Below are positions 10,736-23,221 of a stretch of DNA of 64,000 nt, one piece after another. Position numbers and translations under genes: made by a program. The notes beneath the pieces were generated by a model. It was not told the origin of the DNA and ran no database searches. It saw only the letters and a program-made list of their open reading frames with translations. The DNA is from Irpex lacteus (taxonomy: Eukaryota; Basidiomycota; Agaricomycetes; Polyporales; Irpicaceae). The DNA lies in assembly GCA_001986395.2 (NCBI GenBank), contig MQVO02000011.1, positions 806,001 to 870,000 of the forward strand, given 5' to 3'. The number at the start of each line of letters is the position of its first letter. Positions within the stretch are counted from its first letter, which is position 1.

Positions 10736-13574
10736 ATGGGTAAGAAGGCAGCAAAGTCGACTCGCAAGTTCGCAGCAAGCGGACAGCTTAAGAAAACCAT
10801 CCAACAGCGGAGAAAACACCAGGACATCAAGCGCAAGGCTGAGCGGCGCAAGACTGCGAGTGCTAGGAAGGGCAAGGACAGAGCAAATGCTGGTGGTGCG
10901 GATGAAGACGAAGGAGATGAGGATGTGAAAAAAGCGGGAGACAAGTGAGTTGCTAGCTGCTTCTCTCTGTTTACTGAGAAGTTTATGAAGGAATAAGGTT
11001 TAAGGGGATGTCCGTGGACGACTTCCTCGGAGGTGGCTTCCTGGACGGCGAAGATGAAGACGAGGTAATATAAGCTGCCCAGGTTCTTTCGCGCTCAAAC
11101 ACTAAATCAGCGTATAGGACATGGCCTCTGCAGGCGAGAGCGACGACGAGGATGAGGACGATGACGGAGAAGACGCAGTATCCGAAGACGGGTCTTTTGC
11201 TTCAGTAGATGATCTAGACGGTACGTTCTTAGTTCGGTAACTAGGGATACGCTCGTATACTGATATACCTATAGACGACGACGAGGGCCGCGAACATCTA
11301 CTCGAGCTATCAAAACTAGCCGAAAAGGACCCAGAGTTCTACAAATACCTCCAAGAAAACGACAAGGATTTACTCGACTTTGACCCAGATGCCGCTGAAG
11401 ATGTCGAGGACGAGGACATGGAGGATGCAGAACCAGAGTCTGTACCCGCGCTTACGAAGGAGATTCTGCAGAAGTGGCAAAAGTCCATTCTCGAGGTGAG
11501 ACATCCGTATGGCCTCCTCAGGTATGTATGGGCTTACGGAATTCATGACAGCAACGCTCGTTACGTGCCCTACGAAAACTCCTCATTGCGTTCCGCTCTG
11601 CTGTGCACAACAATGATGACGAGCCGGACCAGGCTTGGAGTATAGACAGCCCATCAGGTATAGTCGTCCCCTTCACACCACCCAACTTCTTGCATCTCAC
11701 GTCAATACAGTTTACAACAAACTCATCACCACCGCACTAAAATACACACCCGTCGTCCTCGCCCACCACTGCCCCTACAAGACACTCGCCAACGGCAAAT
11801 AGTGCGTACTCAGCCACTTTTGTCATCTCACTTGCACTCACACTCACATGTCCGTCGACGCAGCAAAGGCCCAACACAAACACACAAATGGAAGACGCTC
11901 CAAAAACTCATCGTCTCCTACTTCCACAACGCCTCTCACCTCCTCACTCAGATCTCTGACGGCCAGTTGTTGGTCCTTGCATTGACGGAGACGGCGAAGC
12001 TTTTGCCGTATGTGACGGGGAATCGCAAGGCGGTGAAAGTCTACTTGAAGGTACGTTCTCTCTCTAATGCAGCAATGCGGGATGGAACGGACGTTGGCTG
12101 ACGATGTATGCCTTTCTTCTGTTGTAGACATGCCTTGATCTGTGGTCTAGTGGAGAAGACAACGTCCGAATCGCTGCCTTCCTATCCGTACGGCACCTCG
12201 CCTCCGCCACGGACGGCTCCCTCGTCGATCTCGCTCTCAAGGTACACACCCCCTCAATTAACGTATGCTCTTGAATACAGCACTGACATTTCCTGTAGAA
12301 CACGTACCTAGCGCTAGTAAGAGCATGCAAGTCGACGAGCGCACATACGCTGCCGTCTATCAATCTGATGAAGAACTCGGCGAGCGAGCTGTACACTATC
12401 GACCATGCGTCTGCGTATCAGCATGCGTTTGGGTATGTCAGGCAGTTGGCGATTTTACTGAGGAACAGTTTGAAGGTGAAGAGCAAGGTTCGTCACATTC
12501 CTTTTCCTTTTCTTGTCCTCAGATTCATTAATCTGTATTGTCGATGCCAGGAGTCGTACAAACAAGTATACAACTGGCAGTACGTGCACTGTATCGATTT
12601 TTGGACGATCGTTCTCGCACGTGCGTGTGACCGCCAGACAGAGGCCGAACGTGGAGGCGAGAGCGAGCTTAGACCGCTTATATATCCCCTCGTTCAAGTC
12701 GCTCTCGGTGCCATTAAGTATGCATTTCTATTTCCAAGCTCTCCCACTGGCACTAACGGAGCATGTATTCGATAATAGACTAATCCCGAACGCACGTTCA
12801 TACCCGTACCACCTCCACCTCGCCCGCTCCCTCATCCACCTCACCCAACACACCCACACCTACGTTCCTCTCGCACCCACCCTCGTCCCCATCCTCACCC
12901 ACCCTCTTACTCATCCCCCTTCCTCCTCCTCTTCCTCCTCATCGAAATCACACTCAACCCTCCGCCCACTCGACTTCGAAACGAACCTCCGCGCGCCACA
13001 GCAATATCTCAAAACGCGGGTGTACGCCGAAGGTCTGGTCGAAGAGACGAGCTTCGTGCTCGCGACGTACCTCGCGGGTGTGCCCGTGCATTCGAGCGTT
13101 GGCTTCCCTGAACTCGTCGTGCCTATCACCATGGCCCTTCGCAGAAGCATCAAGCTCGCTTCCAAGTCCTCTCATTCCTCCAAAGGAAAAGGAAAAGGCA
13201 AACGAGGAAGCGGGAGCGGTAAAGAAGTAGCGACGATCAAGACGCTCATCGAGCGTATCGAAGAGAGCGCGCGGTGGGTGGAGGAGAAGAGAAAGGGTGT
13301 GTCGTTCGCTCCTGGGAAGATGGGCGAGGTGCATCGGTTCGAGAATGACTTGGCTGAGTCGAGTAGGTCAGGTGAGAAGGGGAAGGGGAAGAAGGGAGGG
13401 TTGGGAGAGTCGCCGTTGGGACGGTATGTGAGTGTACTTGGGAAGGCGAGGGAGAAGAGGAGGAGGTTGGTTGAGATGGCGAGGGACGGAGAGGGGGAGA
13501 TGTTGGTTGAGAGTGAAGTTGAGGAGGATGGCGGTGAAGAGGATGACGATGAGTCCGATGAGGATGAAGAGTAG
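10736..13574 (+). CDS. NOC2: Nucleolar complex protein 2 (Noc2)
   Basis: Noc2 pairs with Noc1/Mak21 or Noc3 to mature and export pre-60S ribosomal particles from the nucleolus. The ATG at 10736 starts a very basic N-terminus ([12 protein letters not shown]) followed by acidic runs. Then come [36 protein letters not shown] and, further on, [13 protein letters not shown], all typical of the Noc2 family. About eleven exons join in frame; clear junctions include 10946, 12051, 12240 and 12488. The last exon (from 12779) carries a serine-rich insert, a Lys/Gly-rich segment and an acidic tail (ESDEDEE) before the stop at 13572-13574. The gene converges on the ERCC6L2-like gene, leaving 299 bp between the two stop codons. 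Confidence 0.95.
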
Positions 13575-13873
13575 AGTGGGCGTGATGTATGAGGTTGGCT
13601 CTGAGTCGGTGCGTGGTATTTACCTCGATATGCTCGATTTCAATGAGTTAAGTAATACAGTGGTTTATCATGGTAGATATCGAACGGTGTGCGTTAAGTC
13701 TAGGATACAGTACATTCAGATTCGTTCAGATGTGTCTTCATACATAAACAGATAAAGATACAACAACAGCAAAAAAAAACAAGAGCCACATAACTTAAGC
13801 CCCTATTTCACCCTAGATTTAATTCCCGTGACGGTCGTGTGTGTAGGCTAGTATGTAGCATTGAAAGTGCTCA

Positions 13874-16800
13874 TCATCGCCGTGTGTGTTTGTCCAGCTC
13901 GCTCAACAGGTCATTCTGCTCCTCACGAGACTTGCGTGCACTGCATTAATATCGTTAGTCAACAACAACAGTGCCTCATGTGGAGAAGGAACTTACAATT
14001 CCTGAGCGAACGTAGCGAGGCCATCGATGCTGTCCACATACCCCAGTTCGAGCAGAGCCTTCTGGCGTGCTTGAAGTCTGTCACAACATCACGGTCAGCA
14101 TCACCCAAAATAAGTATAAAGAAGTATGAAAGCAGCACTTACTTTTGCTCGGGGGTCGGAGCCGGCTTGTGATGCTTTCTCTTGGGTGGCCATGTCTTCT
14201 CTCGCTGCAACGGGGCGTGCTTGCCTTTACCTTTAGCGGCAGCCTTCTGCGTAGCCTTCTTCTTTTCCTGAGCTCGTGTGAGTACAAAACGTGACAAAAG
14301 AACAGAGATGGACGGTTTACCTCCTCGATCATGTGCTTAAGCCGCTGTCGCTGGATAGTGTTCTCGGCGATGAGGTCCTCGTTCCGGTGTATATACGTTA
14401 CACCAATATCTTTCAGAGCCTTCTGGATGCCATCTTCGCCCTGTGGCTCCGGAACGACTAATAGAGCAATGTCAACGAAGTGGTCGAAAAAGTCAAGGGA
14501 GCTTGATACTTACAGCCATCATCGAAGAGTAAAGCTCCCAAGCCATTCAGCTCTCCCTAGAGATGTCGAATTGATATGTGACCTGTACGGGAGAAAAAAG
14601 AAATAACGAGGGACGCACGTCGTGTCTCTTTGCCTTTGACTCCGCTTCGTATACCCACTTTGTCCCGTCCGGCTTACGTTCAGGCTTGATATTTGCCAAC
14701 GCCCAGTCCAAATCAGACAAGGTGGCCTTCTCGATCTGGACGAATTACAGATGAGCTATCACCAAAAGAACACCCATAGCGTATAACCTACAGCCATCTT
14801 TGTCGCCAGGGTCTCTTCATGTAGCTTGAAGATATTCTTGATACCAAACAGCTCGCCTTGCTTCGACTTGTCGCCTTGCACACCCTCGAAGTAGCGAGTC
14901 TGAGTACTGGCGCTGTACCCGACTGCCATTTGTTGTTGCTTGTACACTTGACGAGCGTAGATGAGTTCTTCGAGAGAGCCTGCGCCCAGGAGGCGGTACA
15001 CAGACACATTGCGTGTTTGGCCGTATCTGTACGCACGGTCCATGGCTTGCAAGTCATGAGCGGGATCTGGGGAGGTGTCAGAACAGAAAAATAAGTTGAA
15101 TGTTCGCTGGGTGCGTACTCCAGTTGGGATCTGGAGGTAAAGTTGTGAGTTACAGTGGGTTGCAGGAGTTGAAGTACAGGACTTACCGAATATCACTACC
15201 TTATTTGCTGCGGTCAAGTTCAGACCCGTGCCACCAGCCATGGTCGAAATGAGGAAAACGAAGACGTCAGGATCCTCCTGAAACTGGTCGATCACCGCCA
15301 TCCCTTCGATGTTCGTGTCAGTGAATACAGTAGTCATAGCAGGCAGATCATTGACTCACGGTCGTTCTGTTTGACTTGACCATCTAGCTTCACATGTCCT
15401 AACCCTATCCAGACAGTGAGCGGAAAGAAACTACGGTGACAGCGGCTTGGCCCACCTTGAGCTTTAAGATGAAAGTCCAACATGTCGAGCAGCTTGACGG
15501 ACTTGGTGAAAATGAGGACTTTGTTGCTCTTATTCTTATGCCATTCCTTCAGCAAAGACTCGAGGACCTACAAAGCACTTAGTGAGAAGGAGTAAGATAA
15601 TATGTCATCGAATACACGCACTAGCCATTTGCCACAGTACTCTGGCTCGAGCATGGAAGTCCCATACTTCGGCACCGCTCCTTTAGGAAAGATCTGTTCG
15701 GAAAGCTCTCGGTTGCGAAGTACCTGCTCTGCTTTATCGGACGGGGCTGTTCGTGCATTGTTGTGTGAGTTGGGAATAGTGCATGGTGTAGCTGGATGCG
15801 TACCAGGAAGAATGAGAGCAAGGTGATTTGAAATCTTGATGAGGGTCGACATGTACTTGAATAAATCTCCCTGGTCAGACTTATGGCAGCAGCTCTTACG
15901 TCTGGAATATATGATGAGTATCGATCACCATAAAGGACGTATCTGTACTAACGGTTTCTTCGAACCACAGTCGCAGGGGCGATCTTTGCGTATTAAGTTT
16001 TGCACAGCCTCGGTTTTGAGGACTCGTTTGTACGCTTCGAGCTGTCTAGGTGCAAGGGGACAGAAAACAACTTCGTCTGTTTTCTCGGGCAACTGTTCCT
16101 TTATCAACTCTTTGGTCCTGCACATAGCAACGTTATATGGCAGTATATGATATAGGATAGAGTAACTTGCCTCCTCAAGAAATACTTGGGAAGTATATCA
16201 TCACGAAGAATTCTTGCGACTTCCTAGTTATGGATGGGTATTAGTGCTGGCCAAAGGGGTGCATTTAGTGGGACCGCTCACATAAGCATTGCTGAGTTCT
16301 TCTGCACTGGCGCTCTTACTCTGACCTCTCATCAGAGGCTTGGCTACGTAGCTTTCCCACTCCTTCCTTGTTCCAACACTCCCACGGTTAGCCCAATCCA
16401 GGATGGTCCATAGCTCAGAGAAGGAGTTTTGGATCGCTGCGAGGATATCAGATCGTTGACGCTGATTTAGATCAATTGGATGCTTACCTGTACCCGTCAA
16501 CCCAAACCTCACATGGCAACGAAAGTCGTTGAAGGCATCTGTGAGTTTGGACTTTGGATTCTTGACTCGATGGACTTCGTCAACTATTATGCACGACCAG
16601 GGAAGATCATCTAGAAGAGCAATGTCTTTCCGTGCCAAATCAAAACTAGTAACAACTTATCAACGAGGTTAGCAGGTGTACCAATGTCTGTGCTCATGTG
16701 TACTCACCAACGTCGAGTCTCCCATATTTGAAGTCTCTCAATACCTGAGAACGCTCTTCCTTACCATTCGCGTACACTCCGACCTCAAAGTACCCCCACT

Positions 16801-18630
16801 TCGGCATGCATAAGTGTCATCGCATCGAGAGCCAGTTCTGAGGGATACTTACCTTGTGTAGCTCTCGTTCCCAGTTCGGAACGACACTGCTAGGAGCGAT
16901 GATCAGGCATGTCGGCCATGTCTCATTCGCAGGAGGAAGCGTCCTTTGCAACTTCCAGCTTTCTCCGTCCTGTAACTTCGACACATGTTCTCGCCGGCGA
17001 TTCTCGTCGCGGTTGTCTCCAAGCTTACCCATGATAGCTGACAGGAACCCAATAACTTGAATGGTTTTGCCTGGTGATAAATGTGGTTTAATTAAGTGTG
17101 TTTCTTAATCACAAACCTGTGACCTACCCTGTAAAAACGATCAGTCGACAAAAGAAGCTCTAAAATGAGTGATAACGTACCAAACCCATGTCATCACCGA
17201 GCAAACCTCCATACCCATCCTTGTAGCGTTCCCAAAAGAACCTAATACCATCTCTCTGATAGTCCCTAAGGTACGTATTGATACTTCCAGGAACCTGGGT
17301 CTTCTTTCTTCTCCCAGGAACTCCTCCTTCATCGAGCACCAACGGCCCCAGGAGAGGCTGGTCAGGCTTTCTTTCGATGTTGCTAGGCCGAGGATAAAAA
17401 TGCTAGATACACCGCCGGTGAATAGGACTTTAGAAATGAGTATGCAGCGTCTCGCACCATCTGAGGAAGCTCAGCGTCGCTCTCTGGTTCTGTCTCAGAC
17501 TCTGTCTGAGGATCGGATTCTGGCTCTGTGATGCTTTCTTCCGACTCAGGTTCAGTGACGCTGTCGTCAGCGGGAGGTTCAGCCGTGGACCCTTGAGTCA
17601 GAGGCTGAGTTTGGGTTTGGGTTTTGGTTTGGGTTTGGGTTTGGGTTTGCACAGTCAATTGTGTCTGTGCCTGACTCTCTTCCTCTTCGACCTTTGCCTT
17701 CTTAGCTACTGGTACATCTGATCCAGGGGATTTCCTCTTTAGAGGCGCCTTCATCCACTTATAAGGTTGGCCGGGACGAGGCGGCCTTGGAAGGATGTCC
17801 TCCTCCGAATCCGAATTACCATCTAATCCGAGTTGAGACAACACGTTCTAACGTAGCTATACGAGACTCACTGATAGCCTTACGTCGAGTGCTACTACCA
17901 CTCGCATGACTGCCGTTGGTCTGTTTCTTCGATGATGATGCAGCTGATACCCGGCTTTTAGCTGTCAAGATGGCCCGCTCAGGCCTGGAATGGTCACTTT
18001 CGTCGTCAGCTTCAGATCCTTCCTCTTCCTCTTCCTCCTCTTCTTCCTCTTCCTCATGTTCCGGATGAGCATCGTCATCCGATAACAACTTTAGACCAAG
18101 GCCAGCTACCAGCGGATATAATTAGAGTAGAGAACACACGCGCAAGATTATGGACGTACCGAAATATTTGGAGAAGAGTGGGAACTTATGTACGGGCTGT
18201 GGCTTGGAAGCACCTGTTTTAGGCCGCTCAATCTATTTCTAAACTTTCACCAATACAATTTACGTACGCTTAGATTGAAGTGATGTAGAGTTCTCAATGT
18301 CGAACAGGTCACTCAATCGTTTCCCGTGCCTATTTGATTCCGGGTCTTCAACGGCATCTTTCTGAGTCTTCCTCCCCTTCTTCTTCACTGGAGATGGCGC
18401 AAATGCTTCAGGATCAAAAAGGGGATCATACTCTTCCTCTGAATACAGCTTGAGTACATATCGTGTCAGAAAATGGGTGTCCTCACCTAAAGGAGCTGGG
18501 TTATGAGGGAGCCTGTAGGTTCCTGATAGTACAATATAAGTACGTAAAGTATATAGCATATACGACGAAAACCCCTACTTCTTTCATATGCAGAAGACTT
18601 AGCTTCCTTCTTGCGGCTATTTCGCGACAT
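13874..18630 (-). CDS. SNF2-family ATPase, ERCC6L2-like
   Basis: This is a nuclear SNF2/Rad54-type DNA translocase. The first exon starts MSRNSRKKEAKSSAYE (ATG at 18628-18630). The N-terminal third is acidic and low-complexity, with glutamate runs near 18010-18050 and a Gln-Thr repeat near 17600-17660. Helicase motifs follow: DDMGL joined across an intron to GKTIQVIGFLSAI (motif I), CLIIAPSSVVPNWEREL (Ia), DEVHRVKN (motif II), FGLTGT (III), AGGTGLNLTAANKVVIF (V) and AMDRAYRYGQTRNVSVYRL (VI). The stretch RYFEGVQGDKSKQGELFGIK after motif VI is what separates ERCC6L2-like proteins from Rad26/ERCC6. In animals ERCC6L2 acts in end-joining repair; that role is inferred here. The last exon ends DKHTRR and TGA at 13874-13876. 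Confidence 0.88.
17590..17665 (-). repeat. TTTGGG-type short tandem repeat within a coding exon
   Basis: A (TTTGGG)n-like tract on the plus strand encodes alternating Gln and Thr on the minus strand in the N-terminal part of the ERCC6L2-like protein. The region is low-complexity and length-variable sequence is likely. It is not the TTAGGG telomere unit. Confidence 0.75.
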
Positions 18631-19650
18631 GGCAGAGGATGGTCGTTGAAGGTGGAGATGGTACACACGAGAGTTGTGTTTGGACCAGAGTAGACGCTCA
18701 GTGAACCTTACCTTCCCTCTTGGGAAGTTGCGGAGGATATTTCAATCGGCGATCAATCTCTTCTCCGATACTCCAATAGGGCAGCCGATCAAATGGGCGA
18801 CTCAGCCGCTGGCACAAAAAATCAGATTAGTAGATGTGCCGGAATGTTTCGTGCACTGCGCTGCAGTATCTGTACGTGGTGGTGAGATATCATCCGTTCC
18901 ATTGAATGCAGGCAACTCACAGGTACACTCACTTCCTCTAGGTGTCAGCATATTTATGCTAAACTTTGAATTTGAGGAACCTCCCAATGCCGACAGACAG
19001 CCCGTAAGTCTCGCTTGATTGCCCGTTGGTTGTTTTCTTGTTTCTATATGGCACTCTAGTGAAGAATGTATGGCAGCTTAGAGAGGTGCGCGATAGAGCC
19101 CATGGATGCAAACCAGTCACTGGTGAGTACTGGAGTTCCAGCGCCGGCAGACGACGTGGCCTGTTTATGCTTGTTTGTAGTAGTGCGATATCACCTCGGA
19201 GTCTCGGACTGGGGCCATGTCTCGACGGCGGACTCGACGCGCGACCACAATGGCGACGGCATCGGTCAAAGCTCTAAGTTGTGCCGCGATTTGCTATCAT
19301 TTGCCTGGAGAATAAGTGCATAACGTGTTCGCGCACAGTATGTATCTCGTTCAAGCAAGTGAAAAGGGTTGCCAATGATCGCTGAATCATTGTCAGGGCG
19401 AAACGGCTCGTATTATGTCTTACGAACTCTCCACTTGCGTGGCAATGCACATACCACATCTCCAATCGAGACTTCGAGTCTTACTTCCACGTCTTATGAA
19501 ATCGCTTCTTGGGTTGCCGTGAGGCTTCGTATACGCCGCAACTCAAATATATAGATAAAGGAACTCGTACTCTGGAGTCTGGACTGCAAAAACCTTTGCC
19601 ACACGTCCTCTTCAACACTCAACACTACTTCCACAGGCCTGAACGCCATC
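18631..19650. promoter_or_regulatory. Divergent intergenic region between the ERCC6L2-like gene and monooxygenase 1
   Basis: About 1 kb separates two divergent start codons. Open frames at 18674-19018 and 19026-19277 have no recognisable product and poor start context, so I do not call them genes. A TATA-like ATATATAG lies at 19547-19555, about 100 bp before the monooxygenase ATG. Confidence 0.5.
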
Positions 19651-21444
19651 ATGAGCACTCAAGCCAAGTTCACAATCGCGATTGTGTTTGTTACTCTCAT
19701 TTCTACTACTACTCTATTCTTCCTAACCGGCTTTTGTATGGTAGAGGCGGTGGAATAGGCGGTGTCGCTTTTGCTGTGGCTTTGGCGAAGACAGGTGCCC
19801 AATTTGACGTCGACATTTACGAAAGTACGGCCAGCTTTGGAGAGGTTGGTGCCGGCATAGGCGTCCCGCTTCGCGTTTGGAATACGCTGGTGCAACTCGG
19901 CCTCGAGGACGATCTGAACGTCAAAGTCACGGAAGGTAAGAGCAAAAAAGTCAAACTGCGTAATTTTGTCCATCTTAAATCATATTCAACAGGTGGGAAG
20001 ATGTCGTATTACAAGGCTGACCAGGCCGAGTTGATAAGCGGAGGGCAAGCACACCGTACGATGATTCAGTTCATTGTTGCTATCAAAACTCACAATCTTA
20101 CAGAGGCAATGCGTTCTTATCACCGTGCTGAGTTCCTTGACATACTCCAGAAGCGCATACCTGCCAGCTATCGCACTCATTTCGGCAAACGGCTGGTATC
20201 GTATGAGGACTCTTCATCGGAGCCGATTGTACTGCACTTCAAGGACGGCACTACTGCTAAGTGTGATGTCCTTGTCGGGGCGGATGGCATCAAATCTGCT
20301 GTTCGAAAGCAGATGTTCACGGATTTGGCTACGAACGCACAAGACGAAGCCCACGCCGCAGCATATCGAGGCCACGTAGATGCCAGATGGTCGGGTGTAG
20401 TCACCTATCGTGGTTTAATTCAAGCAGATACTTTCAAGACAGCGTATCCCAATCATAATGCACTGTCAGGTCCAGTTTGCGTAAGTGTTTCTGCGTTGTG
20501 ATTTGTGAAGCTTTTCGTCCTGACGTTGCTTATACGCACGCTTTAGTACATGGGCAAGAATGGAGTAAATACGAAGGTTCTCAGTGTGCAAACAATGGCT
20601 GACAAGCATCTCCTAGGTCGTTCTTTCGTACCCTATCTCTCAAGGTAAAATAGTCAATGCTGTCGCCATGGTCACTACGCCTAACTCCCGCGATACAACA
20701 TACGAAGGACCTTGGGTCACAGAGACCAACAACGACGAAATGATCTCTCACTTCGCGCACTGGTCTCCCGAGGTCTATACTCTGCTCAAGGTAAACGTGC
20801 CCTGATGCTGTTCGATACATCGACCTAATAACCGTTGCACAATGACAGGAAATGAAGAAGCCATCCCTATGGGCCATCAACGAAGTCCTAGGATTACCAA
20901 CCTTTGTGTCTGGTCGTGTAGCACTTCTAGGAGACGCGGTGAGCCCCCTCTTACTTTGGTTAACAAACCCTGCGATAAAGTCTCACACCTGATCTTGAAA
21001 GGCGCATGCGATGACACCGAACTTGGCTTCTGGTGCCGGACAGGCGGTTGAGGTATGCTTCATTCGCTTTACAACGGAGTATTCTATTGCTCACTGTGCC
21101 GCCAGGATTCTCTCTTCCTTGCAACGCTCCTCGCACAACCAGAGGTCGGAAAGGAAGAGATTCCTTCTGCGCTCGCGATCTATGACGACACTCGACGCCC
21201 GTTCACACAGAACGTTCAAGAGCTATCGTACAAAGCTGGTCAGACCGTCAATCTCGATAGTCCACGCACACAGTCGTATTCAGCTGAAGCAAGTGCGGCT
21301 GGTGCTATACCAGAGAAGACAGTGAAGGAGATCATAAGCGAGGATTTGGCTGACTGCCAGAAGTGGACATGGGCTACAACCCCGCAGGCTGACCTTGAGC
21401 TTGCTGTTCAGAAACTGAAGGCAGGGCTTACCGGCAGTAACTAG
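19651..21444 (+). CDS. FAD-dependent monooxygenase, salicylate hydroxylase-like, copy 1
   Basis: This is a class A flavoprotein hydroxylase: NAD(P)H reduces bound FAD, and the flavin hydroperoxide hydroxylates an aromatic or similar substrate. Exon 1 (19651-19685) encodes MSTQAKFTIAIV. After a short intron the FAD-binding GGGIGG loop follows, with DVDIYES at the end of the second strand. The central motif is VGADGIKSAVR. The C-terminal FAD motif is split by an intron: GRVALLGDA, then AHAMTPNLASGAGQAVE. Exons join in frame with introns at 19686-19744, 19936-19992, 20056-20103 and from 20481 onward; the stop is at 21442-21444. All expected motifs are present, so the gene looks functional. The 57-nt intron at 19936-19992 has no stop and keeps the frame. 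The closest of the five copies is copy 5. The true substrate is unknown. Confidence 0.9.
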
Positions 21445-21606
21445 CTTATACATTCACGTTAACATCTTTAGACAGACGCCCTACTCATATGTAACTTAAT
21501 CGTGCTGTATAGCATTGACCCAAACGTCGACACATGCATTGACCGGACTGAGACGACTCCAAAAGAGGTAAATTCCAAAGCTAACAAACGTTGTACTACC
21601 ATAACA

Positions 21607-21675
21607 GAGCGCGTGTTGGTTTCCCCGCCTCAAAGGCGGGTACTTATCCCGAGGACCACGTAAAGGTCCGCGCTC
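21607..21675 (-). repeat. 69-nt foldable terminal segment, copy 1 (end of A1)
   Basis: On the minus strand it starts GAGCGCGGACC and ends CACGCGCTC. A 7-bp terminal stem GAGCGCG/CGCGCTC encloses a GGACC/GGTCC hairpin (7-nt loop) and a CCCGCC/GGCGGG hairpin. This copy pairs perfectly. Confidence 0.85.
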
Positions 21676-22242
21676 ATCCCTCGAGAAAAAGGCTTCAGTT
21701 GGCACATCACCAACGAAGGGTAGAATGACATGGGCGCAAACTACATCACACATACAAGGTTGTAGGGGGGGACCCGGAGAACGAGGAAAGGCCACAAGCC
21801 ACGAGGAGCAAGGACGCAGACCAAAGAACTCAACACGGGCGGAAAGGTGGACATCCAGCCATAGACAACTGGAGCCGGGGCTTGGTGAGTGGTAAAAGGG
21901 GGGGGGGGGAGGTAGTCGTCGGAGGACGAGAGGCAGCGCCTTGGGGAGTCAGTTGAAGGGGGAGCAGGCCCTCTATATATACGTTTTCGGGAGAGGCTGG
22001 CCTCTCGGTCTGTGATTCGTACAAACAAACCGAATCGAGCGAGGTGAATTGCCTTATATAGCGGATTGTCAGCCAAGGACGCGTCTGAACGCGCGTTGTT
22101 TGGTCGTGGTTCGAGTTGGTTTGACGGTGTTCAACGATCGAAGGATGCGGCGGGCACATTCCACGTGATGCGCTGTGGCGTAACCGTGGGAAAGTGGCCA
22201 TAGTGGATGGTTCACTTTGTACAACGATGTTGTGTGAGTCTG
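21607..22242 (-). mobile_element. Repeat element A1, promoter-bearing and apparently non-autonomous
   Basis: On the minus strand the element starts near 22242 with CAGAC, runs through a TATATATA box (about 21971-21981) and a C-rich tract (G run on the plus strand at 21897-21910), and ends exactly at the 69-nt foldable segment 21607-21675. It matches A2 (45155-45782) and A3 (53008-53640) along its whole length. Frames of 100-120 codons occur, but they overlap the promoter and match no known product, so I treat it as non-coding. No target duplication or terminal inverted repeat is visible. It begins 162 bp after the stop of monooxygenase 1 and points toward it. Confidence 0.75.
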
Positions 22243-23221
22243 GAATTGGGTCTGCACAATGTCAAGGGGTCTAACATACCGCAAACAACTGAACTTGTCT
22301 CGTGTGAGTGGCTTTGCGAAGCAGAAGGAAAGATATCTGAAATTCAAGTCGGAAGATGTCACCGGGCGTTTGCAGTTCAAACTTGTTCGCCACTTGCTTG
22401 CTGCCGGTGCATATTTATGGAGTCTTATGTATACTGTAACATGTTGACTCCGGTTCTTTTGGTCCTTCATGATGTTCATATGGAATTGGAATACGATTGC
22501 GGGAGTTGGCGAGCAGTTTGGGTTAGATTTGAGGGAGAAAAATAAACTTTTGATCCCGCTGTGTAGTGTTTACCTGATCCTTATGTATGAGTGCGAAAAT
22601 CGATAGTACTCTTAGTTACGTACCGACTCCTCTTTATTTAGACCTTCCTCAAAGGTTATACTGCCGTGAAGACTAGTTCAAGGGCCGTCTGTATGTTCCT
22701 TTCAGCTGACACCATAGGCATTCGTTATGTGCCAACTTCCAAGTGATGATTTGTATATAGTGCGTGATTATCGGCCGATAAGAACGCCATTCGCGATTGC
22801 TTCGAGGGTCTCAGTGGTTTATGCTCGCAAGAACGTTACCAGTGAGTGGCCTAGCATAAGCAACCCAGAGTCATACTCTCACGACACTGGTCACCCGCAC
22901 TTGACGCAGGTTCGATCCACGTGGCAATCGACACAGACGCGCTCGGTGAAGCCAGCTTCTAACTTTGCGGCACCCGCTTCTTCTGCTACGGACTATACGG
23001 ATCGCCTAAGACCGGGAATAACAGCCAATGGATTCAACAGGATAATTTGTATCTGCGAACATGTTCCTGATCTCTGCAAAACTCAACATCTCCTCCGAGG
23101 CTTTCCGCCAAGGTAAGGTGAGATTGGAGTGAGTCCGATATCAACGCAGATGTTAGACGCTCCACAGGTATATGAACCCACACCTCCACGTTGAATCCCT
23201 CTACCACAACGCATCTAGACA
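22243..23221. other. Intergenic region before monooxygenase 2
   Basis: No gene is supported. Short frames are present without recognisable products. A GGTTCGATCC near 22910 resembles a tRNA B box but lacks a matching stem or A box. The 3' part probably holds the promoter of monooxygenase 2. Confidence 0.5.

Noticed and set aside
12911..13334. Minus-strand frames inside NOC2
   Set aside because: They are shadows of the NOC2 last exon, which is strongly supported on the plus strand.
17590..17665. Interstitial telomere repeat
   Set aside because: The unit is TTTGGG-like and lies in a coding frame as Gln-Thr repeats; TTAGGG is not present.
21607..21675. The 69-nt segment as a tRNA gene or tRNA-derived SINE
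   Set aside because: The size and closing stem are tRNA-like, but A and B boxes are absent and the inner hairpins overlap in a way a cloverleaf does not allow.
22905..22925. GGTTCGATCC resembling a tRNA B box
   Set aside because: The flanking bases do not form a T stem, and no A box or acceptor stem is found at the right distance.
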